Shown piece by piece: positions 16,717 to 24,918 of a stretch of DNA of 24,958 bases. The notes beneath the pieces are model-generated. The model saw nothing but the letters and a program-made list of their open reading frames with translations, searched no databases and had not been told where the DNA came from. The DNA comes from Verrucomicrobia bacterium UBA4286. Its GTDB lineage: Bacteria > Verrucomicrobiota > Kiritimatiellia > RFP12 > UBA1067. Location: contig DGVK01000040.1 of assembly GCA_002395905.1 (NCBI GenBank), positions 1-24,958 of the forward strand, given 5' to 3'. Position 1 is the first letter of the stretch, and the number at the start of each line of letters is the position of its first letter. Made by a program: the position numbers and the translations under genes.

Positions 16717-19667
16717 TGGTTTCCAATGCAAGAGGGTCTGGCGGCCTGACGGCGTATCTTTCGCCGTTTGCCGCCTTTGCGCTGTCCGTCGGCTGCAGCG
16801 TCGGGTGGGGGGCGTTTGTCATGCCCGGCACGATATTTCTGCCTGGCGCGGGTCCGCTCGGCACCCTCCTTGGAATCGCGCTCGGCGCCGCGCTCATGCT
16901 GGTCATAGGCATGAACTACCACTACCTCATGCAACGCTACCCCGACGCGGGCGGCGCGTATGCCTACGTCTCGCGAATCTGCAACCACGACCACGGTTTT
17001 CTCTGCGCGTGGTTCCTCGTCCTCGCCTATGTTGCCGTCGTGTGGGCGAATGCGTCGGCCTTCTGCCTCATAGGGCGCAATCTGCTGGACGGGCTTTTTC
17101 AGGCGGGCGGTCACTACTCTGTCGCCGGTTATGACGTCTACACGGGAGAGATAGCCGTCACGCTTGCCGCTCTCGCGGCTCTCGCGCTCGTATGTCTTGG
17201 CGGCAGGCGCCTTGCCTCGCGCATCAACACGCTGCTCGCCGTGGTGCTCCTGGCGGGGATAGCCGCCGGGCTGGCCGCCGTGTTCGCGGCATGTCCGGAC
17301 GCGACGGCGAAGGCTTTCACGCCCCTCTTCGCCGAAGGGACGGGCAGGGCTGCGCAGGTCTTCGGGATTCTCGCTCTCGCGCCGTGGGCGTTCGTGGGGT
17401 TTGAATCCATCTCGCACTCTGTCGAAGAGTTCAACTTCAACCGCCGCCGGACGATCTGGATTCTGGCTGCGGCGCTTGCGGCGGGCGCTTTCTGCTACAT
17501 CGGCCTCACGGTCATCGCGGCTTCGACGGTTCCGCCGGGATGCTCCGGCTGGAACGACTATGTCGCGCGCCTCGGAGAATACGACGGCGTAGAGGGGCTG
17601 CCTGTATTCTACGCGGTGGAGAACGCCATGGGGCGCTACGGCGCGGAGATTCTCTGCTTCGCTACGTTCGCCGCGATAGCGACGGGGCTTATCGGCAATC
17701 TCATCGCCGCGAGCCGTCTTCTCTACGCCATGTCGCGCGACGGGATCATGCCGCAATGGTTCTCGCGTCTTTCGGCGGACGGCGCGCCGCGAAGCGCGAT
17801 GCTTTTCATCGTGGCGCTTTCGCTCTTCGTGCCGTTCGTCGGGCGCACGGCCATAGGCTGGATCGTGGATGTGACGACGATCGGCGCATGCGTCGCCTAC
17901 GGCTATGTATCCTACTGTGCGTTCGCCCGGGCGAGGACCGAGGGGCGCAGACTTGTCATGGCGAGCGGCGCGGCGGGGCTCGCGGCGTCGGCGGCGTTCA
18001 CGGTCTATTTCCTCGTTCCCAACCTGTGGTCGCTCGGCGCGTTCGCGCCCGAGTCGTATCTCGTGCTGGCTGCATGGAGCATCGCAGGCGTCCTCTGCTT
18101 CCGCCGCGTCATCGGCATGGACCGCGAACACCGTTTCGGAAAGACAACCGTGACGTGGCTTGTGATGATATTCCTTATATTCTTCACCTCGCTCACGTGG
18201 GTGAAGCAGGCGACCCACCGCGTCGCGGGCGAGGTGATGCAGCGCATAGGCGACTTTTACGCCGGCGGCGGCCAGGGCGCGGGAAGCGCGGGCGAGGGCG
18301 ACTTCATCGGGCGGCAGATGTCGTACGTGGGCGATGCGCTGATGCGCTACAGTCTGGTGCAGATGGTGCTCGTGCTGCTGGCGCTCGTCGTCATGTTCAG
18401 CATCTACCGCCATCTTTCGCGGCGCGAGCGCAGGGCCGAGATGAGCCGCGTGCGCGCCGAGGCGAGAAGCAGGGCCAAAAGCACGTTCCTCTCCAACATG
18501 AGCCATGACATACGCACCCCCATGAACGCCATAGTCGGCTACACCGCTCTCGCTGAACGCGCCGGGACGACGATGGAGCAGATGCGCGCCTACCTCGCGA
18601 AGATAGGCGCGGCGAGCGACCACCTGCTCGCGCTCATCAACGACATTCTGGAGATGAGCCGCATAGAATCCGGCCGGATGGAGCTCGACCCGTCCGCCGT
18701 GGACATTGCGGCTCTTGTGCGCGGGGTCTACGACATGTTCCTGACGCAGATGGAATCGAAGGGGGTCGCCTTCTCGCTGGACGCCGGGAGGCTCGTCCAC
18801 CGCCATGTGATGTGCGACGGCAACCGCCTCAACCGTGTTCTCCTGAACCTCGTGGGGAACGCCATGAAGTTCACGCCGCCCGGCGGGACGGTGGAACTCG
18901 CCCTGGCCGAGACGGGTTGCGAGGGCGGTCGCGCCGGATACGAGCTGCGCGTGAAGGACAGCGGTATAGGCATGAGCCCCGAGTTCGCCGCGCACGTCTT
19001 CGACGCGTTCACGCGCGAGCGCACGGCCACTGTGAACAGCATAGAGGGCACGGGGCTGGGAATGGCGATCGCGAAGAATCTCGTCGAGCTCATGGGCGGC
19101 ACGATAAAGGTCGATACAGAGCGCGGGAAGGGGACCGAGTTCATAATCGCGGTTGATTTCGATGTCGCGCCCGAACCCGTCGCCGGGAGTGATGCTTCAG
19201 AGAAGGGCGCCGCGCAGGAGATCGACTTCTCGGGCATGAAGATCCTTCTCGCCGATGACAACGAGATAAACCGCGAGATAGCGTCGGCGCTTCTCTCCGA
19301 CGCAGGGTTTGAAGTGGATACCGCCGAGAACGGCAAGGTCGCCGTCGAAAAGGTCGCGGGCGGCGGGCCGCGAAGGTACGACGCCGTCGTCATGGACGTG
19401 CGCATGCCGGTGATGGGCGGCTACGAGGCGGCGCGCGCGATAAGGGCGCTCGGCGTGGAAGGCGTGGGCGACGTGCCTATAGTGGCGCTGTCGGCGAATG
19501 CGCTGGAGGACGATGTAAAGGCCGCGCTCGCGGCGGGGATGGACGCACATGTCGCGAAGCCGGTGCGCGCGCAGGTTCTCATGGAGACGCTTTCGAAAGT
19601 CATCGCTTCGCGACGTGCAGGCGGTTCGGCGGCAAACGGCAGAACGGAGGAAAAAGATGCAGAATGA
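16716..19667 (+). CDS. APC-superfamily transporter fused to hybrid histidine kinase and receiver
   Basis: A 983-residue inner-membrane protein. Residues ~5-470 form an amino-acid/polyamine/organocation permease with about 12 membrane segments and the helix-1 break SVGWGAFVMPG. Two further segments (near 485-500 and 545-565) flank a ~45-residue loop rich in Gly. A charged linker leads to HisKA (SHDIRTP, phosphorylatable His597), the ATPase domain (NLVGNAMKF with Asn715; DSGIGMS; GTGLGMAIAKNL) and a C-terminal receiver (LLADDNE, phospho-acceptor Asp894 in VMDVRMPV, AKP). It probably couples uptake or binding of an amine or amino acid to phosphorelay signalling, as CbrA does with an SLC5-type domain. 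The start at 16716 is set by the -10 box; the in-frame ATG at 16680 lies within the promoter. Its 3' end overlaps the HPt gene by 11 bases. Confidence 0.9.
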   Translation: MVSNARGSGGLTAYLSPFAAFALSVGCSVGWGAFVMPGTIFLPGAGPLGTLLGIALGAALMLVIGMNYHYLMQRYPDAGGAYAYVSRICNHDHGFLCAWFLVLAYVAVVWANASAFCLIGRNLLDGLFQAGGHYSVAGYDVYTGEIAVTLAALAALALVCLGGRRLASRINTLLAVVLLAGIAAGLAAVFAACPDATAKAFTPLFAEGTGRAAQVFGILALAPWAFVGFESISHSVEEFNFNRRRTIWILAAALAAGAFCYIGLTVIAASTVPPGCSGWNDYVARLGEYDGVEGLPVFYAVENAMGRYGAEILCFATFAAIATGLIGNLIAASRLLYAMSRDGIMPQWFSRLSADGAPRSAMLFIVALSLFVPFVGRTAIGWIVDVTTIGACVAYGYVSYCAFARARTEGRRLVMASGAAGLAASAAFTVYFLVPNLWSLGAFAPESYLVLAAWSIAGVLCFRRVIGMDREHRFGKTTVTWLVMIFLIFFTSLTWVKQATHRVAGEVMQRIGDFYAGGGQGAGSAGEGDFIGRQMSYVGDALMRYSLVQMVLVLLALVVMFSIYRHLSRRERRAEMSRVRAEARSRAKSTFLSNMSHDIRTPMNAIVGYTALAERAGTTMEQMRAYLAKIGAASDHLLALINDILEMSRIESGRMELDPSAVDIAALVRGVYDMFLTQMESKGVAFSLDAGRLVHRHVMCDGNRLNRVLLNLVGNAMKFTPPGGTVELALAETGCEGGRAGYELRVKDSGIGMSPEFAAHVFDAFTRERTATVNSIEGTGLGMAIAKNLVELMGGTIKVDTERGKGTEFIIAVDFDVAPEPVAGSDASEKGAAQEIDFSGMKILLADDNEINREIASALLSDAGFEVDTAENGKVAVEKVAGGGPRRYDAVVMDVRMPVMGGYEAARAIRALGVEGVGDVPIVALSANALEDDVKAALAAGMDAHVAKPVRAQVLMETLSKVIASRRAGGSAANGRTEEKDAE
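19646..19650 (+). promoter_or_regulatory. Shine-Dalgarno site of the HPt gene
   Basis: GGAGG lies 6 bases before ATG 19657, within the end of the kinase gene, and fixes that start over the in-frame ATG at 19549. Confidence 0.75.
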
Positions 19668-20016
19668 ACTTCTCGACACCTTGGCGCAGAAGGGCTGCGC
19701 GATAAGCGAGATGCTCGCCGAAACCTTCATGGGCAAGGAGGACTTTTACGTGCGGATGCTCCGCAAGCTGCCTGCGAACACGAGCATGGACCGCCTCAAG
19801 GCGGCGCTTGACGCGAACAGCGCGCAGAGGGTTTTCGACGCTTCGCACGAGCTCAAGGGCCTTTATTCCACGCTCGGTCTTTCGCCGCTGTGGAAGATAT
19901 GCAACAGGATCGTCGAGACGACGCGGACGGGTTCGATGGACGGCGTCGCGGCGGATGTCGAGGCGCTTGCGCGGATGCACGCAGAATACGTGGCGCTCGT
20001 TTCGGCGCAGCGATGA
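19657..20016 (+). CDS. Stand-alone HPt phosphotransfer protein
   Basis: A 119-residue soluble histidine phosphotransfer protein. The hallmark HELKG motif carries His64, within an all-helical domain with conserved leucines (YSTLGLSPLWKI). It should accept phosphate from Asp894 of the transporter-kinase encoded just upstream and pass it to a receiver of the next protein, making the middle step of a His-Asp-His-Asp relay. The gene overlaps the kinase gene by 11 bases and ends 21 bases before the next start, so all three are likely made together. It has no additional domain. Confidence 0.88.
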   Translation: MQNELLDTLAQKGCAISEMLAETFMGKEDFYVRMLRKLPANTSMDRLKAALDANSAQRVFDASHELKGLYSTLGLSPLWKICNRIVETTRTGSMDGVAADVEALARMHAEYVALVSAQR

Positions 20017-20037
20017 CGATTTGAAGGGGAGACGGAA

Positions 20038-21624
20038 ATGCTTCAGCACAAGGAGTTCGAGGGTTACAGGGTTCTCGTCGCCGAGGACGAGGAGATAACA
20101 CGCGAGGTGACGGCGGCGCTTGTCGAGGAGCTGGGCGCGAAGTGCGAGACGGTCTGCGACGGCGCGGCGCTCATAGAGCGGCTCAACGCGCCGGGGGGCG
20201 ACGAGATCGACCTCGTGCTCACCGACATCAACATGCCGCGCAAGAACGGTATCGAGGCGTGCGCCGAGTTCAGGGCGTCGGCCCACCCGAAGGCGAAGAC
20301 GCTGCCGTTCCTCGGCATGTCGTCCGATACGAACAGAGCCCTTTTCGACAGGGCGATCTCGGCCGGCATGAACGGCATGACGATGAAGCCGGTCTCCCGC
20401 GCGGCGCTTTATTCGCATTTCACGCTCACTCTCAAGGACAACCGCGCGAACGCGGTGTTCTGCGAGCGCGTCCAGCAGGCGCTCGACGCGGCGAAGGCCA
20501 AAAGCTACTTCTTCTCGACCGTGAGTCACGACATCCGCACGCCGCTCAACGCGATCATCGGCTTCTCGCAGATGCTCAAGATGGGCTTCAGCACGCGCGA
20601 GGAGCAGGACCAGGCGCTCGACTCGATCATGCTCAGCGGCAAGACGCTTCTGCAGCTCATTAACGACATTCTCGACCTCTCCAAGCTGGAGAGCGGCCGG
20701 GTCGCGCTGGCCAACGAGCCGACCGACTGCGCGAAACTTCTGAGCGAGATCGTCGATTCGTTCAAGATCGCCCAAAAGAAGCCGGGTGTCGAACTGCGCT
20801 GCAAGGCGGGCGGCCTCCCCCAGCTCGACATCGACCCGCACCGTCTGCGCCAGATGGCGTTCAACTTCTTCGCGAACGGAGTGAAATACACCGAGCGCGG
20901 CTTCGTCGAGCTGCGCGCGTCGTTCGAGCCGGGGGCTGACGGCAAAGACGGGACCTTCCTCCTTGAAGTCGAGGACACAGGCTGCGGAATAAGCGAGGAG
21001 GACCAGAAGCGCATCGACTCGCCCTACACGCAGGTCGGGAGCAAGCTCGCGCGCAACGGCGGGACTGGTCTCGGGCTCGCGATATGCCGTCAGCTCGCGG
21101 GCGCGATGGGCGGCGTCATGTCGCTCAAGTCCAAGCTCGGCGCGGGCACGACATTCAGCGTGAGGATCCCCCACGTCAAGGTCGCGGGCGGCTTTTCGCA
21201 GGTCTTGGCGCCCGCGCCCGCCGGGGAGAACGAGCCGGAGAAAAAGGAAATATCGTGCGTCATGGTGGTCGACGATTCAAAGGTGAACATCCTCGTTTTG
21301 AAGGCGATGCTCGCGCGGATCGGAATGGTGGACATCGAGACGGCTATGGACGGCGAGGAGGCCTACGCCAAGCTTACCGACCCTGCCGCGCCGCGTGTGG
21401 ATCTCGTGCTTACCGACATGTGGATGCCGAAGATGAACGGCGAGGCGCTCGTGCGCGCGATCAGGGCGAATCCGAAACTTGCGGACATGCCCGTGTACGC
21501 GGTAACGGCCGACGTCGAGATACAGAAGACCTACAAGAGCATGGGCTTCACAGGCATATTCCTTAAGCCTGTCACGATCGAGATGCTCAAAAACGCGGCA
21601 CCTTTCGCCGGCAGGGGGAAGTAG
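20038..21624 (+). CDS. Soluble REC-histidine kinase-REC hybrid protein
   Basis: A 528-residue cytoplasmic protein without membrane segments. The N-terminal receiver (about 10-130) has VLVAEDEEITRE and Asp63 in LTDINMP. A kinase core (about 150-385) has SHDIRTP (His164), the N-box NFFANGVKY (Asn276, Asn280), DTGCGIS and GGTGLGLAIC. A second receiver (about 405-520) has VMVVDDSKVN and Asp460 in LTDMWMP, with FLKP. In this arrangement the N-terminal receiver would be phosphorylated by the HPt protein and control the kinase, whose phosphate goes to the C-terminal receiver. There is no DNA-binding, cyclic-di-GMP or other output domain. Start 20038 is preceded by GGGGAG (20026-20031). It follows the HPt gene closely and precedes the ABC gene by 4 bases. 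Confidence 0.88.
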   Translation: MLQHKEFEGYRVLVAEDEEITREVTAALVEELGAKCETVCDGAALIERLNAPGGDEIDLVLTDINMPRKNGIEACAEFRASAHPKAKTLPFLGMSSDTNRALFDRAISAGMNGMTMKPVSRAALYSHFTLTLKDNRANAVFCERVQQALDAAKAKSYFFSTVSHDIRTPLNAIIGFSQMLKMGFSTREEQDQALDSIMLSGKTLLQLINDILDLSKLESGRVALANEPTDCAKLLSEIVDSFKIAQKKPGVELRCKAGGLPQLDIDPHRLRQMAFNFFANGVKYTERGFVELRASFEPGADGKDGTFLLEVEDTGCGISEEDQKRIDSPYTQVGSKLARNGGTGLGLAICRQLAGAMGGVMSLKSKLGAGTTFSVRIPHVKVAGGFSQVLAPAPAGENEPEKKEISCVMVVDDSKVNILVLKAMLARIGMVDIETAMDGEEAYAKLTDPAAPRVDLVLTDMWMPKMNGEALVRAIRANPKLADMPVYAVTADVEIQKTYKSMGFTGIFLKPVTIEMLKNAAPFAGRGK

Positions 21625-21628
21625 TCTT

Positions 21629-22378
21629 ATGGACGCTCTCAATGCTACGGACGTCTGCCGCGCTTATGGACCGCGGAAGGTTCTGGACGGGTTCTGCCTC
21701 ACGCTCGCGCCGGGCGAGTTCGCCGCGTTGATGGGGCCGAGCGGCAGCGGGAAGTCCACCTTTCTGAACATCGCGGCCGGGCTTGCGCGTGCCGATTCGG
21801 GCAGGGTAGAGATCGGCGGCGCGGACGTCACGGCGATGGGCGACGGCGCGGCGACGAGATTCCGCCGCCGGCATGTCGGCGTGGTCTTCCAGGCGTACAA
21901 TCTGCTCGAAGCGTACACGGTCGAGGAGAATATCGTCATGCCTGTCCGTCTGGACCGCGCCAGGGTAGACCGCGCGCGCCTTGCGCGCCTTGTCGAGGCG
22001 CTCGGGCTCGGCGGTCTCGAAAAGCGGCACCCCGCCGGGCTTTCGGGCGGCGAGCGCCAGCGTGTCGCGATCGCGCGCGCGCTGTTCGCGAAGCCGGATG
22101 TCATACTCGCCGACGAGCCGACGGGCAATCTCGACATGAAGTCCGCGCGCGAAATATGCGCGCTCATGAAATCTCTCAATGAAACGGAACACTGCGCGAT
22201 GCTGCTTGTGACGCACGACCCAGTCGTCGCGGCGAACGCGGGGACGGTTCATTTCCTGCGCGACGGGCGCGTGGCCGAATCGTTCGCGCCGTGCGGCGAC
22301 CCCGCCGAAGTGTCGCGCCGCTACCTCGCCGCCTTCGCTGCGAAGCCGGTCGACCCCGCCGGAAAGGACTTTCAATGA
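21629..22378 (+). CDS. ABC transporter ATP-binding protein, LolD/MacB/FtsE type
   Basis: A 249-residue ABC ATPase with Walker A GPSGSGKS (36-43, Lys42), Q-loop VVFQAYNLL, signature LSGGERQR (from 138), Walker B VILADEPTGNLD (Asp162, Glu163) and H-loop THD (His196). The NLLEAYTVEENI and GNLD phrases place it with the LolD/MacB/FtsE group, which power lipoprotein release, efflux or cell-division complexes through FtsX/MacB-like permeases. No such permease is encoded in this window: the next gene is a YitT protein of unrelated fold. It starts 4 bases after the preceding stop and its end overlaps the YitT start (ATGA), so it is embedded in the phosphorelay operon. The partner is unknown. Confidence 0.9.
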   Translation: MDALNATDVCRAYGPRKVLDGFCLTLAPGEFAALMGPSGSGKSTFLNIAAGLARADSGRVEIGGADVTAMGDGAATRFRRRHVGVVFQAYNLLEAYTVEENIVMPVRLDRARVDRARLARLVEALGLGGLEKRHPAGLSGGERQRVAIARALFAKPDVILADEPTGNLDMKSAREICALMKSLNETEHCAMLLVTHDPVVAANAGTVHFLRDGRVAESFAPCGDPAEVSRRYLAAFAAKPVDPAGKDFQ

Positions 22379-23304
22379 TTCTTGGAAAGAGAAAACCGTG
22401 GATTCGCGACGTGCTCGACCTGTGCACGATAACCGTGGCCTGCGCCGCCTACGCCGCCGCGTGGTCTGCGTTCATCCTCCCTTACGGACTGCTGACGGGC
22501 GGCGTGACCGGTTTGTCGAACCTTCTTTTCTACGCGTTCAAGATCCCGGTCGCCGTTTCGTATCTTGCAATCAACGCGATCCTTTACGTCGCGGCGCTCA
22601 AGTTCCTCGGCTGGAGGTTTCTCGCCAAGACGATATTCGCGACGGCGGTGCTCACGGTCTTCGTCGGGATCGGCCAGTCGCTCGTGACCGACCCGCAGAC
22701 GGGCGAGCTTGTGAAGCTTTTGGGCGACGAGAAGTTCATGGCGCTCTTCATAGGGTGTGTCGTTTGCGGCGCGGCGGTGGCGACGATGTTCAACACGAGC
22801 GGCAGCAGCGGCGGGACCGACATCGTGGCCGCGATCGTCAACAAGTATTTCCAGATATCCATCGGCTCGGTTCTGATGGCGCTCGACCTTCTCGTGATAG
22901 CGAGCGTCATGTTCATGCCTTCGTTCGGCGCGCCGATAGAACGGCTGCGCTTCGTGGCGTTCAGCCTGTGCGCGATGACGTTGGAGTGTGCCGTGATAAA
23001 CCACGTGCTCGCGATGTCGCGCAGGTCGGTTCAGTTCATGATATATTCGCGTCAGCACGAGCGGCTCGCGAAGGAGATTTCGCGCGTGACCGGCCACACG
23101 ATGACGATCCTCGACGGCCACGGCTGGTATACAGGCCGTGACATAAAGGTCATATGCATCCTGGCGCGCATGCGCGAGAGCGCGATCATCTTCGCGATAA
23201 TCCGCCGGGTCGATCCCGCCGCGTTCGTGAGCCAGAGCCGCGTGATAGGTGTCTACGGCGACGGCTTCGACGCGCTTTCGCGCAAGACGCCTTCCCGTGC
23301 CTGA
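22375..23304 (+). CDS. YitT-family integral membrane protein (DUF161 plus DUF2179)
   Basis: A 309-residue membrane protein. Five to six hydrophobic segments (about 15-220) contain the family phrases GLLTGGVTGLSNLLFY and TSGSSGGTDIVAAIV. The C-terminal cytoplasmic DUF2179 domain (about 225-300) has GHGWYTGRDIKVICIL. The function of the family is not established; transport of small solutes is suspected. The length is normal for the family. The start at 22375 lies in the ATGA overlap with the ABC gene and is served by AAGGA six bases upstream; a longer in-frame start at 22291 would add an unlikely basic, non-homologous extension. It is the last gene of the operon and ends 50 bases from the convergent neighbour, with no clear terminator between. 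Confidence 0.88.
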   Translation: MILGKRKPWIRDVLDLCTITVACAAYAAAWSAFILPYGLLTGGVTGLSNLLFYAFKIPVAVSYLAINAILYVAALKFLGWRFLAKTIFATAVLTVFVGIGQSLVTDPQTGELVKLLGDEKFMALFIGCVVCGAAVATMFNTSGSSGGTDIVAAIVNKYFQISIGSVLMALDLLVIASVMFMPSFGAPIERLRFVAFSLCAMTLECAVINHVLAMSRRSVQFMIYSRQHERLAKEISRVTGHTMTILDGHGWYTGRDIKVICILARMRESAIIFAIIRRVDPAAFVSQSRVIGVYGDGFDALSRKTPSRA

Positions 23305-23354
23305 CCGCGCGCCCCGATTCCGTCACGAGCGCACACGCAGTCACAAGCGCGCCG

Positions 23355-24881
23355 CTATTCGCGCCAGTATTCGTCGATCCACGCCGTCGGCTTGCAGGTG
23401 AGATGCGGCTTGACCGGCTTGTCGTATTTGAGGTAATAGCCCTCCTGCGCCTGCGGGAGGTCGGGCTGGCCGTGGAACGCCACGATCGACGCGCCCTTCG
23501 GCGGACGCCACGGCGCGAAAATCTTGTTGAGCGGGAACAGCGGCACAAGATGGCGTTTGAACGAACAGACCCATTCGTCCGGCCACCAGTTCACCCTCCC
23601 CGTGCGGCGCATGGCGTAGGTCTGGAACTTCTGCGAGCCGCGAAGGAATCTGTGCCGCTGGGAGTAGTCGTCCTTCTCGGCGATGAACGCGTCGTAAACG
23701 CCGCCCGACGTCCCTGCGTCGAACCTGAAGCACGACGAATTGCCGATAAGCGGCGTGCGGCGGAACATGGACTTGCGACGCTCGACCCAGTTGCGTATTA
23801 TGCAGAACTCGCCCGGGCGGTAGTCGAAAAAGCGGTCGAGCGGCCCGGTCACGAGAAGGTCGATGTCGAGAAACAGCGTCGGGCCCTGAAGATCGGCGAA
23901 CCCGTTGCGGAAGAAGCACAGCTTGACGAAGATATTCGGCCAGTCGCGCGCCAGCACCTTCGGGTCCTCGGGGATCGGAACGGCCTCAATTCCCTCGGCG
24001 AGGCCGCTTGCGTCGTCCGTCGCGCAGACAAATCTGAACGGACGCTTCAAGTTGCGCTTCACGCCCGCGTAAAGGCGGTTGACGTAATGCGGTCCGTAGT
24101 AGTCGCCCCATTTGAGGCAGAGGACGTTAACCGGAGCTATGCCAATGTCGACCGGCTTCTGGCGCGTGGAGACTTCTTCGCAGATTGCGTTCTGGCGGCG
24201 GTAGCGCTTGAACCTGCGGTGAAGCTTGAGCCTCACGAGCTCCGGCGAGAGCGCGTCCAGGGCGAGAAGGGTTCGTGAGGCCGGTTCGAAGTCGGTTATC
24301 CTCAGGCGGAAGTGTCCGTTGGCGCACCACTGCACAAGAATGTTCTGCGGATCGTAGAACCTTATCGCGTCGTGCGCGAGATCCTCTTCGAGGCTGTCGA
24401 ACGCCGCGAGCATGCGCCCGTGGGTCAGATGGTCCGCCGAGCGCCATTCCTCGTGGAACTTTCTCAGCGGGGAGCCGTCGGCGTTTCTTAGAAGATTCTC
24501 GATTATGCACCATCCTCTCTTCGGCAGGTGAACGGCCTCGACCTGCGACGGGAAAGCGGCCATCAGATTCTCGGGAAGGCGCTTCTTGAGCATGTTCCAG
24601 TAGAGCGCTTCCTGGCAGCACGTATTGCGGCGCCTGTCATGGCGGCAGGCGGTGATCTCCTTCACGACTGTCGGCGCGAGCGGCTTGAAAGGCATGTCGG
24701 ACGGGCGTTTTCCTTCGGCGATCTCCTCGTCGCTGCGGTAGCACTTGACGCAAAACAGACCGCCAGGCAGCGCGTAGCAGGCGCGCCGCGAGCCCATGCC
24801 CAGACGTTCGAGGCTCCCTGCGGCGAGCATGGCGTCGATTTCATCCGCCGACGGCCGCTCTATAGCTTCTTCAAAGTTCAT
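23355..24881 (-). CDS. YrbL-like kinase domain fused to a GT-A glycosyltransferase
   Basis: A 508-residue protein without signal peptide or obvious membrane segment. Residues ~20-235 resemble the YrbL/PhoP-network kinase-like family, related to lipopolysaccharide kinases: VKCY (possible ATP-binding lysine), FYDPQNILVQ (Asn180) and RITDFEP (Asp197 in the metal-binding position). Residues ~250-500 form a GT-A glycosyltransferase with VLCLKWGDYYGPHYVNRLY, FVCATDD, the DxD-type LFLDIDLLVTG (Asp339, Asp341) and a closing VAFHGQPDLP. The second half likely transfers a sugar from a nucleotide donor to a surface glycan, while the first may phosphorylate a sugar such as a lipid A or core residue. The ATG at 24881 is chosen because it lies 7 bases after an extended -10; the longer in-frame start at 24935 precedes the promoter. 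It is convergent with the YitT gene. Confidence 0.82.
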   Translation of the reverse strand: MNFEEAIERPSADEIDAMLAAGSLERLGMGSRRACYALPGGLFCVKCYRSDEEIAEGKRPSDMPFKPLAPTVVKEITACRHDRRRNTCCQEALYWNMLKKRLPENLMAAFPSQVEAVHLPKRGWCIIENLLRNADGSPLRKFHEEWRSADHLTHGRMLAAFDSLEEDLAHDAIRFYDPQNILVQWCANGHFRLRITDFEPASRTLLALDALSPELVRLKLHRRFKRYRRQNAICEEVSTRQKPVDIGIAPVNVLCLKWGDYYGPHYVNRLYAGVKRNLKRPFRFVCATDDASGLAEGIEAVPIPEDPKVLARDWPNIFVKLCFFRNGFADLQGPTLFLDIDLLVTGPLDRFFDYRPGEFCIIRNWVERRKSMFRRTPLIGNSSCFRFDAGTSGGVYDAFIAEKDDYSQRHRFLRGSQKFQTYAMRRTGRVNWWPDEWVCSFKRHLVPLFPLNKIFAPWRPPKGASIVAFHGQPDLPQAQEGYYLKYDKPVKPHLTCKPTAWIDEYWRE

Positions 24882-24888
24882 GCTGCAT

Positions 24889-24918
24889 ATTATACCATAA
24901 TATCTTCTCGTACGTACG
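24889..24918 (-). promoter_or_regulatory. Promoter of the YrbL-GT gene, leaderless start, with palindrome
   Basis: Read on the minus strand, TGGTATAAT (24897 to 24889, extended -10) ends 7 bases before ATG 24881, so the transcript would start at the initiation codon. No good -35 hexamer is seen at 16-18 bases; the extended -10 may compensate. A perfect 10-base palindrome, CGTACGTACG (24909-24918), occupies the -35 region, a position suited to either an activator or a repressor. Confidence 0.7.

Noticed and set aside
16713..18995. Very long (760-codon) minus-strand frame opposite the permease-kinase gene
   Set aside because: It is charged, repetitive Arg/His/Glu-rich translation, the typical mirror of membrane and kinase codons in GC-rich DNA, and it has no start signals.
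19600..21174. Minus-strand frame opposite the HPt and second kinase genes
   Set aside because: It overlaps two well-supported genes entirely and shows no domain.
23305..23354. Bidirectional terminator between the convergent YitT and YrbL-GT genes
   Set aside because: The 50 bases are GC-rich, but I found no convincing hairpin with flanking T tracts on either strand.
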